Shown here: one piece after another, positions 1 through 6,315 of the stretch | Position numbering within the stretch: position 1 is the first letter of the stretch | Layout: the number at the start of each line of letters is the position of its first letter | NCBI GenBank assembly: GCA_003133185.1 | Contig: PKWF01000256.1 | Coordinates: forward strand, 3,554-11,456 | Origin: Vulcanimicrobiota bacterium | Lineage (GTDB): Bacteria > Vulcanimicrobiota > Vulcanimicrobiia > Vulcanimicrobiales > Vulcanimicrobiaceae | DNA: 7,903 bases | Direction: 5' to 3' | Made by a program: the position numbers and the translations under genes | Notes under the pieces: generated by a model | What the model was told of the DNA's origin: nothing | The model's database searches: none | Seen by the model: only the letters and a program-made list of their open reading frames with translations

Positions 1-879
1 GAAGTACCAGTCCGGCAGAGAGTTCGGAAACGTGATATCCGTGAAGTCGTAGTCGACGGTCGCGTCGGTCCCGAGGTAGTCGGCGTCTTTCTGGTACGTC
101 GGCGTGCCGTGGATGTGCGTGACGATCGGCATGTCGTGCATCCACACCAGCGTGATCGTAAAGAGCATCGGATAGACGTGCCTGCCGTTATCCCCATCTT
201 CGAAAAGCTTATCGGTCGCGATGACTTCTTCCAACTCGAGAGTCTTTGCGTCAACGTAGAGCTCGCGCAGACGATTCCGATCGGGATCGCGGCGAGCCTC
301 CAGGCTGACGTGAATCTGATTGCCTTCGTTGGCGACTCGGGTGACGCGGTAGTCGAACTCCCCGAGCGCGGTGACGCTGGCGATCGTCCGCAGGCCGCCC
401 GTCGGCTCCGGAGTCGGCACGAACTCCCGCGGGTTCGAATGCGGATGGATCGGCGCCGGCTCGAAAAGGTCCGCCGTCGGAGGGCCCGGGTCCCACGGCT
501 CGTTAAAAGAGGCGCGCAGGAACTCGAGGGTGCCGCGAGCCGAGCCGCGATAGACGCGCCGGCCCAACGCCGCCTTGTCCGACGTTCGGCACCAGATGTG
601 ATAGGTGTAACTGCCGAGCAGATCGGGATAGCCGTCGTCGAGCGTCTGTTTTCGAATCAACGTATAGGTGACGTACGGCGGCGGCGGACGATGCGATCGA
701 AACTGCCGTCGGATCATAAAGAGCAAGCGCTCGGGCGACGGGAGCGGAATCGGCGTCGCAGTCTCGCGCGGCCGCGACGTAGCGAGGTGCCCCCATGGCG
801 GCACGTTTTGGTCGGCCTGCGCAGACAACGCAACCACCGCGCATACCGCAGCGAACAAGCATGCTAATAATGCCTTCAT
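1..879 (-). CDS. Secreted protein of unknown function, 3' end cut by window edge
   Basis: The frame reads from an ATG at 879 to base 1 without a stop, giving 293 codons; the C-terminus lies outside the window. Residues 1-22 form a signal peptide: MK, a hydrophobic core (ALLACLFAAVCAVVALS), then an AQA|D signal peptidase I site, so the protein is probably periplasmic or exported. A Pro-rich stretch (about 36-69) leads into a domain beginning PPPPYVTYTLIRKQ (66-78), with SYTYHIWC at 90-97; Cys97 is the only cysteine of the mature part. A region around 188-225 (RELYVDAKTLELEE) has the strand-plus-'DxxT' look of LolA/LppX-type beta proteins, a weak resemblance I would not use for naming. The gene lies 19 nt downstream of the dehydrogenase stop on the same strand and is probably cotranscribed with it. 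There is no clear Shine-Dalgarno sequence. I recognise no family; it may be lineage-specific. Confidence 0.8.
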   Translation of the reverse strand, partial: MKALLACLFAAVCAVVALSAQADQNVPPWGHLATSRPRETATPIPLPSPERLLFMIRRQFRSHRPPPPYVTYTLIRKQTLDDGYPDLLGSYTYHIWCRTSDKAALGRRVYRGSARGTLEFLRASFNEPWDPGPPTADLFEPAPIHPHSNPREFVPTPEPTGGLRTIASVTALGEFDYRVTRVANEGNQIHVSLEARRDPDRNRLRELYVDAKTLELEEVIATDKLFEDGDNGRHVYPMLFTITLVWMHDMPIVTHIHGTPTYQKDADYLGTDATVDYDFTDITFPNSLPDWYF

Positions 880-898
880 GGTAACTGCTGCGTGCCGC

Positions 899-1663
899 TT
901 AACGGGGCGCCATTCGGATCGCGCCGTCGAGGCGTATGACTTCGCCGTTTAGCATTTGGTTTTCGGCGATATGCCGCGCCAGCGCCGCATACTCCGCCGG
1001 CTTTCCAAGACGCGACGGGAACGGAACCTGCTTGCCCAGCGACTCGCGCGCGGGTTCGGGCAAACCTGCAAGCATCGGCGTGTCGAAGATTCCCGGCGCG
1101 ATGCTCATCACGCGAATCTGGTGCTGCGCGAACTCACGCGCAACCGGGAGCGTGAGCCCGACGATGCCGCCTTTCGAAGCGGCATATGCCGCCTGACCGA
1201 TCTGCCCGTCGTAGGCCGCTACCGATGCGGTGCAGATGATAACGCCGCGATCCTCGAGCGGTTCGACCGGGCGTTCGATCATTTTGGCCGCCGCCAATCG
1301 AATCACGTTGAACGTACCGATCAAGTTCACGGCGATAACCTTCGAAAAGCGTTCTAAGGGCAGCGGGCCCTCGCGGCCGATGACTCGTTCGGCCGTAGCG
1401 ATGCCCGCGCAGTTGATCGCACCATGCAGCGCGCCGAACGCCTCCGCCGCCAGATCCACCGCGCTTTGAACTTGTGCGCCATCGGTAACGTCGGTTTTCG
1501 CGAAACGAACCGCGGCGCCGATCTCGCGCGCCAGTTCGTTTCCGCGCTCGCTGACGTCGCAGATGACGACGTTGGCGCCGGCGCGCGCGAACTCCATAAC
1601 ACAGGCCGCTCCCAGTCCGGAGCTCCCGCCCGTAACGATAAAAGTCTTTCCCTGTAATTGCAT
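899..1663 (-). CDS. SDR-family 3-hydroxyacyl-CoA dehydrogenase, HSD17B10 type
   Basis: This is a 254-residue classical short-chain dehydrogenase, full length for the family. Visible motifs: dinucleotide-binding TGGSSGLG at 11-18, Asp36 at the end of strand 2 (favours NAD over NADP), NCAG at 84-87, Asn113, and the catalytic set Ser147, Tyr160, Lys164 (YAASK). The segments [38 protein letters not shown] and the end [17 protein letters not shown] are characteristic of the HSD17B10 / 3-hydroxy-2-methylbutyryl-CoA dehydrogenase branch. These soluble enzymes oxidise (S)-3-hydroxyacyl-CoA to 3-ketoacyl-CoA with NAD+, in isoleucine breakdown and short-chain beta-oxidation. The frame stays open upstream to 1831, but the ATG at 1663 matches the family N-terminus and the extension has no family similarity. 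A GTG at 1672 (MIHMQLQG) is a possible alternative. It probably heads a two-gene minus-strand operon. Class assignment is firm; the exact in vivo substrate is inferred. Confidence 0.93.
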   Translation of the reverse strand: MQLQGKTFIVTGGSSGLGAACVMEFARAGANVVICDVSERGNELAREIGAAVRFAKTDVTDGAQVQSAVDLAAEAFGALHGAINCAGIATAERVIGREGPLPLERFSKVIAVNLIGTFNVIRLAAAKMIERPVEPLEDRGVIICTASVAAYDGQIGQAAYAASKGGIVGLTLPVAREFAQHQIRVMSIAPGIFDTPMLAGLPEPARESLGKQVPFPSRLGKPAEYAALARHIAENQMLNGEVIRLDGAIRMAPR

Positions 1664-1703
1664 ATGGATCACTGCTACATCCCGGCGAGGGCCATATCCT
1701 GGA

Positions 1704-2645
1704 TTGACGAAGACCGAATCGGTGCCGAGGAAAGCTTCGCGACGCCCGAGCTCCGGCGTGGGGCCGCTCGTTTCGCTGATCGCATTGATCCTTCTCGCAG
1801 CCGCTGCCGGGTGGTGGCTGTTGCGTCCCAAACCACACCCCGTTCCACACTACGTCTTCCGCACGCTTGCGCCGTCCGCAGAGCCGGCGGCTCCCGTGGC
1901 AACGCCCGTCGCAACACCATTGCCGACGGCGGCGCCAACGGCTTCGCCTACGTCTACGCCTGCCGCCAACCCGAACGGCCCACAGCTCGCGCTGATCGTG
2001 GACGACTGCGGCCAATGGATCGCAACCGAGCGTGGATTCGTCGCCTTGGGAATACCGTTGACACTCTCGGTCTTACCCGACGTCCCATACACGAACGTCA
2101 TCGCCACGGAAGCGTCGGACGCGGGGAAGGGCGTCATGCTGCATCTTCCGATGGAGACGCTCTCCGGCCTCAATCCGGGCCCCGGAAAAGTCACCACCGA
2201 GATGAGCGATGCGCAAATCGTCGCGCAAGTTCAGAGCGACCTCGCAGACGTGCCTCTCGCGCGCGGCGTTAACAATCACGAAGGCAGCAAAGCCTCCGCC
2301 GATACGCGCGTCATGCGCGCGGTAATCGGCGTACTCGCGCAGCATAGCCTGTTCTTCATCGATTCGCGCACCAACGTCGCGTCGGTCGGAGAAGCAACCG
2401 CGCGCGCGATGGGGGTTCCGACGGCGGCGCGTGACGTTTTTTTGGACAATCGTGCCGACGTCGCATACACCGAAGCGCAGCTCTCGCAGGCGGCCGCGAT
2501 CGCGCGACGGACGGGTAGTGCCATCGCGATCGGGCATCCGCGCCCGACGACGCTGGCGGCAGTACGAGCGATGATTCCCAGGCTGCAGGCGCTCGGCATC
2601 CAGTTCGTTCTGGTCCAAGATATCGTCGGCAAGAACTCACCGTGA
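1704..2645 (+). CDS. Divergent polysaccharide deacetylase (YibQ type), membrane-anchored
   Basis: From the chosen TTG the product has 313 residues. A short basic N-terminus ([13 protein letters not shown]) precedes one membrane helix (about 22-40), then a low-complexity Pro/Ala/Thr linker (about 42-93), then the catalytic-fold domain (94-313), placing the domain outside the inner membrane. Family motifs: LALIVDDCG (95-103, Asp100-Asp101), VMLHLPME (144-151, His147), [10 protein letters not shown] (186-195, His192), FFIDSRT (217-223), DVFLDN (244-249), [11 protein letters not shown] (274-284, His278). This is the divergent polysaccharide deacetylase family of NodB-like fold; its members are presumed to act on envelope glycans, but the reaction is not established. 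Start choice is uncertain. The frame is open back to an ATG at 1563, deep inside the opposing dehydrogenase gene, and the only later candidates are TTG 1704, GTG 1722 and GTG 1758. TTG 1704 keeps basic residues before the helix and has GAGGG at 1687-1691. The usual envC/ctp neighbours are absent. Confidence 0.9.
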   Translation: MTKTESVPRKASRRPSSGVGPLVSLIALILLAAAAGWWLLRPKPHPVPHYVFRTLAPSAEPAAPVATPVATPLPTAAPTASPTSTPAANPNGPQLALIVDDCGQWIATERGFVALGIPLTLSVLPDVPYTNVIATEASDAGKGVMLHLPMETLSGLNPGPGKVTTEMSDAQIVAQVQSDLADVPLARGVNNHEGSKASADTRVMRAVIGVLAQHSLFFIDSRTNVASVGEATARAMGVPTAARDVFLDNRADVAYTEAQLSQAAAIARRTGSAIAIGHPRPTTLAAVRAMIPRLQALGIQFVLVQDIVGKNSP

Positions 2646-2663
2646 GCTTTATTCTCGTAAATC

Positions 2664-2670
2664 GGGGGAG
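2664..2670 (+). promoter_or_regulatory. Ribosome binding site of doxX-family gene
   Basis: GGGGGAG lies 9 nt before the ATG at 2680 and is one of only two strong purine-rich Shine-Dalgarno-like sites in the window. It fixes the start, which also matches the family N-terminus. Confidence 0.7.
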
Positions 2671-2679
2671 AAAGAGATT

Positions 2680-3180
2680 ATGAGTATTGCGCTGCTAATC
2701 GTTCGGCTGATCCTTGGGCTTGGCTTAGCCGCCCACGGCACGCAGAAACTTTTCGGCTGGTTCGGAGGACATGGGCTCGACGGGACCGGCGGGTTCTTCG
2801 AAAATCTCGGCTTTCGTCCCGGCAAAATGCTCGCATTAATGGCTGGTTTGGGAGAGACTGCCGGCGGTCTATTGACCGCGCTGGGACTGGGCGGTGCGCT
2901 CGGCCCGGCATTGATCGTTCTCGTGATGCTCGTCGCGATCGGATCGGTTCATATCACCAAAGGTTTCTTTGTGACCAATGGCGGCTGGGAGCTCAACGCG
3001 GTATATATCGCCGGCGCGGTCGCAGTGGCATTCGCGGGAAGCGGACTCTATTCGCTGGATAGCGCGTTCAATCTACAGTTCCTTACCGATCCCACGCAGA
3101 CTTGGTACGCACTCGCGGCCGCGGTCGTCCTCGCGGGGCTCAATCTGCTCGCGCGCCGGCCGGCCCCGAAGGCGGAGTAA
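2680..3180 (+). CDS. DoxX family membrane protein
   Basis: The product is 166 residues with no signal sequence beyond its first helix. The N-terminus, with AAHGTQKLFGWFGG at 17-30 following a first membrane helix at about 3-19, is the typical DoxX start. Further hydrophobic helices lie at about 50-69, 73-93 and 105-121, and a probable extra one at 142-158, so four to five spans. GETAGGLLTALGLGG (58-72) is the second family signature. DoxX proteins are small inner-membrane proteins; some are subunits of thiosulfate:quinone oxidoreductase, and others work with soluble redox enzymes in oxidative-stress complexes. Here the gene sits 34 nt after the deacetylase, and its last codons contain the ribosome binding site of the following dehydrogenase, so these genes are very likely cotranscribed. 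A redox role with the downstream oxidoreductases is plausible but inferred. Confidence 0.92.
   Translation: MSIALLIVRLILGLGLAAHGTQKLFGWFGGHGLDGTGGFFENLGFRPGKMLALMAGLGETAGGLLTALGLGGALGPALIVLVMLVAIGSVHITKGFFVTNGGWELNAVYIAGAVAVAFAGSGLYSLDSAFNLQFLTDPTQTWYALAAAVVLAGLNLLARRPAPKAE
3171..3177 (+). promoter_or_regulatory. Ribosome binding site of the beta-hydroxyacid dehydrogenase gene, inside doxX
   Basis: GGCGGAG overlaps the last codons of the doxX-family gene and ends 9 nt before the GTG at 3187. It supports that non-ATG start and implies translational coupling between the two genes. Confidence 0.6.
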
Positions 3181-3186
3181 CGCCCG

Positions 3187-4026
3187 GTGGAGACCGTTGC
3201 CTTCTACGGCGCCGGAATGCTCGGCTCGGCGATGATTCGCGCGATGCTGCGCCGTGGTCTTACCGTGCACGTCTGGAATCGCAACGCGTCGAGAGCGCAA
3301 GCTCTTGAATCGGACGGCGCTCGCGCCTTCGCCGACCCCGTCGAGGCGGCCGGGGGCGCAGACCGCGTGCACCTCTGCCTGGCCGACGACGCGAGCGTCG
3401 ACGCCGTGTTGGATGCCGCACTCGCCGGGATTACGACGGAGTGCCCGATCGTGGACCATTCGACCGTGCTGCCGCAAAACGTTGCGCAGCGCGTCGCGCG
3501 CCTCCAGGAGTCCGGGCACGCGCTGCTTCACGCGCCGGTCTTCATGGGACCGCCGATGGCGCTGGAATGCAAGGGAGTGATGATGGCGTCGGGCGACCTG
3601 TCGCTTTTCGCGCGCCTTCGCGTCGCCTTGGAGGCGATGTGCAGCGACTTGCGTTACGTGGGCGAGCGCCCGGATCTTGCTGCCATCTATAAGCTGATGG
3701 GCAACGCCATGATTCTGGCGGTCGTCGGCGGCGTCAACGACGCGCTGCGCATGGCGGAGGAGCAAGACGTATCTCGCCCACGAGCCTACGAGCTCTTCGA
3801 CTTCTACGATCCGATGGGTCAGATTCGCGGCCGCGGAAAACGCATGGTCGAGAACGATTACGATCCGTACTGGAGCATCGATATGGCGCATAAAGATGCC
3901 GTGCTCATGCAGGCCGCGGCCCACCACGAGCGCCTGCCGGTTATCGATGCGATGGAAGCGCTGCTGCGCAACGTTTCGGATCGCGGCATGGGCGATCGCG
4001 ATCTCGGCGCCGTCGGATTGCGCTAG
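3187..4026 (+). CDS. NAD(P)-dependent beta-hydroxyacid dehydrogenase (3-hydroxyisobutyrate dehydrogenase/GLYR superfamily)
   Basis: The product is 279 residues, slightly shorter than the usual 285-300. An N-terminal Rossmann domain (1 to about 160) starts with AFYGAGMLGSAM (GxGxxG at 8-13); VWNRNASR at 29-36 carries the Asn-Arg pair typical of NADPH-preferring members such as glyoxylate/succinic semialdehyde reductases. The substrate-side motif DHSTVLPQ is at 90-97. The all-helical C-terminal domain has the catalytic lysine Lys169 in YKLMGNAM and the conserved KD pair at 236-237. The motif usually reading DAPVSGG is HAPVFMGPP here (115-123), so the substrate pocket is atypical. Lys169 argues against an imine reductase, in which this position is changed. 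The family oxidises or reduces short beta-hydroxyacids or semialdehydes in the cytosol. The gene starts 6 nt after doxX, and its TAG overlaps the next GTG by one base (TAGTG). The superfamily is clear; the substrate is unknown. Confidence 0.92.
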   Translation: METVAFYGAGMLGSAMIRAMLRRGLTVHVWNRNASRAQALESDGARAFADPVEAAGGADRVHLCLADDASVDAVLDAALAGITTECPIVDHSTVLPQNVAQRVARLQESGHALLHAPVFMGPPMALECKGVMMASGDLSLFARLRVALEAMCSDLRYVGERPDLAAIYKLMGNAMILAVVGGVNDALRMAEEQDVSRPRAYELFDFYDPMGQIRGRGKRMVENDYDPYWSIDMAHKDAVLMQAAAHHERLPVIDAMEALLRNVSDRGMGDRDLGAVGLR

Positions 4027-4853
4027 TGGATCGCAACCCTCAGGCTCGGCAGATGGCCGACGACTCGATGGTGCGAAACTTGGACGCTCAGGCGCGAGCG
4101 ATCTGGCCGCAGGAAGTCGCACTGCTGCAGCGCTACGCTCTGCCGCCGGAGGCGTCCATTCTCGATGCCGGTTGCGGAACGGGTGAAGGGGCGTCGCGGA
4201 TCGCTGCGCTCTTTCCCTACGCGCGTATTTTGGCCGTCGACATTCTCGACGATCACTTACAGCGGGCGCGCTCGCGCTACGCGGATTTAGCTTCGCGGCT
4301 AACTTTCGAACATCAAAGTATCTTCGCACTGGAGGCGCAGACCGGCAGCTTCGATCTGACCGTTTGTCGCCACGTGCTTCATTCGATTCCACAGGCGGAT
4401 GCCGTCATCGCCGAGCTGGCGCGCGTGACCCGGCCGGGAGGCTACCTACACCTGATCGTCGAGGATTATGGGATGCTGCATTTTGCGCGCGGCGAGCTCG
4501 ACCCGGGAGACTTTTGGCATGAGGGGCCGCGCGCCATGGAGCGTGCCATGAATATCGATCTCTCGGTCGGCCGGCACACGTTCAGGATGCTTTCCGCGCT
4601 CGGTTTGGAGCAGATTGGAATCGACTATATCGTCGTCGACACGATCCGCGTCCCGCGCGATACGTTTGCAACGATCATCGAGGCTTGGCGCGACGGATAC
4701 GCCGGCGCGATCGGCGAGTTGACGTCGATCAGCCCAGAATCTGCGATCGATTACTTCAATGCGATGATCGCGAACATTCGCGACCCGATGGGGTATGCCG
4801 TGTGGATGGTTCCGGTCGCGAGCGCTCGCGTACCCGTCGCCGGCAACCCGTGA
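4026..4853 (+). CDS. Class I SAM-dependent methyltransferase
   Basis: The product is 275 residues, starting at a GTG that overlaps the preceding stop by one base. A helical N-terminus (about 1-42) precedes a Rossmann-like methyltransferase core. Motif I is ILDAGCGTGEG (45-55), the acidic ribose-binding residue is Asp72 (LAVDILDD), an acid-region segment is CRHVLHSIPQADAVIAELAR (114-133), and the post-motif TRPGGYLHL is at 135-143. These match the Methyltransf_11/25-type domain of small-molecule methyltransferases. The C-terminal part (about 150-275) contains an extra helical region (residues 205-262) that probably caps the substrate site. No substrate motif is recognisable, so small-molecule methylation is an inference from fold. 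Its TGA overlaps the next start in GTGA, so it is translationally coupled to both neighbours and probably belongs to the same pathway. Confidence 0.9.
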   Translation: MDRNPQARQMADDSMVRNLDAQARAIWPQEVALLQRYALPPEASILDAGCGTGEGASRIAALFPYARILAVDILDDHLQRARSRYADLASRLTFEHQSIFALEAQTGSFDLTVCRHVLHSIPQADAVIAELARVTRPGGYLHLIVEDYGMLHFARGELDPGDFWHEGPRAMERAMNIDLSVGRHTFRMLSALGLEQIGIDYIVVDTIRVPRDTFATIIEAWRDGYAGAIGELTSISPESAIDYFNAMIANIRDPMGYAVWMVPVASARVPVAGNP

Positions 4854-5911
4854 AGGCGCTGAGAGTCGAGCAGTTCGGCCCGCTCGAAAACTTGCGAGTC
4901 AGCCAGGTGCAAGACGCGCCTCTTCCCGCCGATTACGTGCGCATCGAAATCGAGGCGGCGGGAGTCAATCCCAGCGACACCGGCGTCGCGTTGGGTCACT
5001 TTCCGCAGGTGACGCTGCCTCGGATTCTCGGACGCGACTTTGCCGGGCGAGTCATTGAGGGTCCCGACGCCCTCATCGGCACAAAGGTCTGGGGTTCGGG
5101 CGGCGGCATCCTCGGGATGACCCAGGACGGCTCCCACGCCGAGCATATGCTGCTGCCTATCGACGCGGTGATGGCGCGTCCTTCCCACTTGACCGCAGAA
5201 GCGGCCGCCGTCACCGGCGTGCCCTTCGTGACCGCGTGGAGCGCGCTGGTGGAGCTCGCGCGCTTCAAATCGGGCGAGTGGGCGGTGGTCTCCGGTGCGG
5301 GCGGCACCGTCGGATCGGCGGCAGTCGCACTGGTAAAAGCGCTGGGCGGACACGCCGTCGCCGTGGATCTTTCGAGCGCCGACCTCGGGCCGCCACTGCA
5401 AGGCCTGAGCGTTGAGGCCGTTTTACGCTCGGACACCGACGACGTCCCCAAGGCGGTCCTCGAACTCACCGAGGGAAGGGGCGCCGAAGTAGCCCTCAAC
5501 GGCGTTGGCGCACCGGTCTTTGCCCAACTTGCGGATTCACTGCAAAAGGGAGGACGAATGGTCGTCTTCTCGGCCGCCCGCGGCCGGGAGGTCCAACTCG
5601 ACCTGTTTATGCTCTATCGACGCCGGCTGCAGCTCTTTGGGCTCGATACGGCCCAGCTCTCGTTAGCACAGATTGCGCAGCTTTACCGGAAGTTTGGCCC
5701 GTTCTTCGAATCGCGCGTGCTCGCGCCTCCACGGGTCGCGGCGCGCTTTCCGCTCGCGGCTGCACGAGAAGCCTACGAACGCATCGCCGGCGGCGTGCTC
5801 GGCAAAGTGGTCCTCATTCCGGGCCAGGCGGAGGAAGCGGGAGCGGAGTCCGCCGAGGCAACGGCGAGCCCGTCCAGATCGGGCGCGGAGTCACTGGCGG
5901 GGAGGGCGTGA
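4850..5911 (+). CDS. Zinc-free medium-chain reductase, NADPH:quinone oxidoreductase type, with odd C-terminal tail
   Basis: The product is 353 residues from a GTG that overlaps the methyltransferase stop by 4 nt. An upstream in-frame ATG at 4685 lies inside the methyltransferase gene and adds nothing family-like. The N-terminal GroES-like domain contains AAGVNPSDTGV (36-46) and LGRDFAGRVIEG (60-71). The cysteine/histidine zinc ligands of alcohol dehydrogenases are missing, and GRDFAG replaces their GHE motif, as in quinone oxidoreductases and enoyl reductases. TGVPFVTAWSAL (122-133) leads into the nucleotide-binding domain with SGAGGTVGSAAVALVKALG (148-166), then ALNGVG (215-220) and GGRMVVFSA (234-242). 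The conserved family end GKVVL is at 318-322. The remaining 31 residues are Ala/Glu/Ser-rich, unlike the enzyme, and are encoded antisense to the stalk-protein gene. The likely reaction is NAD(P)H-dependent reduction of quinones, enones or other carbonyl-conjugated alkenes in the cytosol. Confidence 0.9.
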   Translation: MKALRVEQFGPLENLRVSQVQDAPLPADYVRIEIEAAGVNPSDTGVALGHFPQVTLPRILGRDFAGRVIEGPDALIGTKVWGSGGGILGMTQDGSHAEHMLLPIDAVMARPSHLTAEAAAVTGVPFVTAWSALVELARFKSGEWAVVSGAGGTVGSAAVALVKALGGHAVAVDLSSADLGPPLQGLSVEAVLRSDTDDVPKAVLELTEGRGAEVALNGVGAPVFAQLADSLQKGGRMVVFSAARGREVQLDLFMLYRRRLQLFGLDTAQLSLAQIAQLYRKFGPFFESRVLAPPRVAARFPLAAAREAYERIAGGVLGKVVLIPGQAEEAGAESAEATASPSRSGAESLAGRA

Positions 5912-6299
5912 AGACCGTCGCCGGCGGAGCCGACGGCGCCACTGGGTCGAAGGGCGTCGGCGTTGCAACGCCGCCTCGTTCTGGAAGCCGCACGATCAAA
6001 CGGCGGCGTTTGGACTCCCAGCAGAGCGACGCCCCCAGCGCTCGAAGAACCGGTCCGATAGCGATGTACGCACCATCGAACTGCTCCGGAAACGTTTTTT
6101 CTAGAGGAACGCGAACGCGCCGCGCGCCGCGCTCGATGATTAGCGTGTCGCCTTCGTACCAGACGCGGTCGGCCAATCGCGTCAACAACGGGGCGACCGG
6201 TGCCAAAACACGTCCACCCGCCACATACGCGCGTACGTAGCTTGCGAGCGGGCGGCCATCGACCAGAATCGCTACCGGAACCGGTGGGAATAGCGGCAC
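5814..6299 (-). CDS. Small protein with copper-amine-oxidase-N-like (stalk) domain and Pro-rich tail
   Basis: The product is 161 residues from a GTG at 6299. An in-frame TGA twelve codons upstream, with no other start between, makes this the only possible start. Residues 8-66 (VAILVDGRPL, then VLAPVAPLLTRLADRVWYEG at 31-50) and 77-105 (AYIAIGPVLRALGASLCWES, then RLIVRL) form two copies of the beta-strand / 'VPxRxxxExLGxxVxWD' unit of the copper amine oxidase N-terminal (stalk) domain family. This family is usually found in exported envelope proteins. The last 50 residues are very Pro-rich (for example PLPRRTPLPLPPPGPE). No signal peptide is visible, which is unusual. The gene's 3' end overlaps the convergent reductase gene by 98 nt, and its start is 23 bp from the divergent YihY-family gene. 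No strong ribosome binding site is present. The domain pattern makes it a credible gene; its role is unknown. Confidence 0.72.
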   Translation of the reverse strand: MPLFPPVPVAILVDGRPLASYVRAYVAGGRVLAPVAPLLTRLADRVWYEGDTLIIERGARRVRVPLEKTFPEQFDGAYIAIGPVLRALGASLCWESKRRRLIVRLPERGGVATPTPFDPVAPSAPPATVFTPSPPVTPRPIWTGSPLPRRTPLPLPPPGPE

Positions 6300-6307
6300 G
6301 TTCCAAC

Positions 6308-6315
6308 GATATACC
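6308..6315. promoter_or_regulatory. Candidate shared AT-rich core between divergent starts
   Basis: The 23-bp gap between the two divergent start codons (6300-6322) contains one AT-rich element. It reads GATATACC on the plus strand and GGTATATC on the minus strand. It lies 7-9 nt from the ATG at 6323 and 8 nt from the GTG at 6299. This is where a -10 box for leaderless transcripts in both directions would sit. The match to TATAAT is only 4 of 6 on either strand, so this is a hypothesis. Confidence 0.25.

Noticed and set aside
109..867. 252-codon plus-strand open frame
   Set aside because: It is antisense to the secreted protein gene, which has a signal peptide and protein-like composition. 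The plus-strand product is Arg-rich with no motif.
1664..1831. 56-residue N-terminal extension of the SDR dehydrogenase
   Set aside because: The family N-terminus begins at [13 protein letters not shown]. The extension is antisense to the deacetylase anchor region and has no family similarity.
1134..2015. 293-codon minus-strand frame spanning the dehydrogenase and deacetylase starts
   Set aside because: It is Arg-rich and out of frame with both real genes, and it would erase the divergent start region.
2437..2443. Run of seven T as a possible frameshift or slippage site
   Set aside because: The deacetylase reading frame continues through it with conserved residues on both sides (DVFLDN), so nothing suggests a programmed or sequencing frameshift.
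899..4026. A branched-chain amino acid degradation cluster formed by the HSD17B10-type and hydroxyisobutyrate-type dehydrogenases
   Set aside because: The two genes are on opposite strands, separated by envelope genes, and the second has an atypical substrate loop. No acyl-CoA dehydrogenase, enoyl-CoA hydratase or semialdehyde dehydrogenase is present.
3073..4392. 439-codon open frame on the minus strand, the longest in the window
   Set aside because: It is antisense to the dehydrogenase and parts of the doxX-family and methyltransferase genes, all of which have clear family motifs. Its Arg/His/Ala-rich composition is typical of a shadow frame in GC-rich DNA.
4685..4849. 55-residue N-terminal extension of the reductase
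   Set aside because: It is out of frame inside the methyltransferase gene. The GTG at 4850 gives the canonical reductase N-terminus and a standard 4-nt overlap.
5571..5588. GC-rich inverted repeat (GGCCGCCCGCGGCC) as a terminator or operator
   Set aside because: It lies inside the conserved nucleotide-binding region of the reductase, has no following T-run, and such repeats are expected by chance at this GC content.
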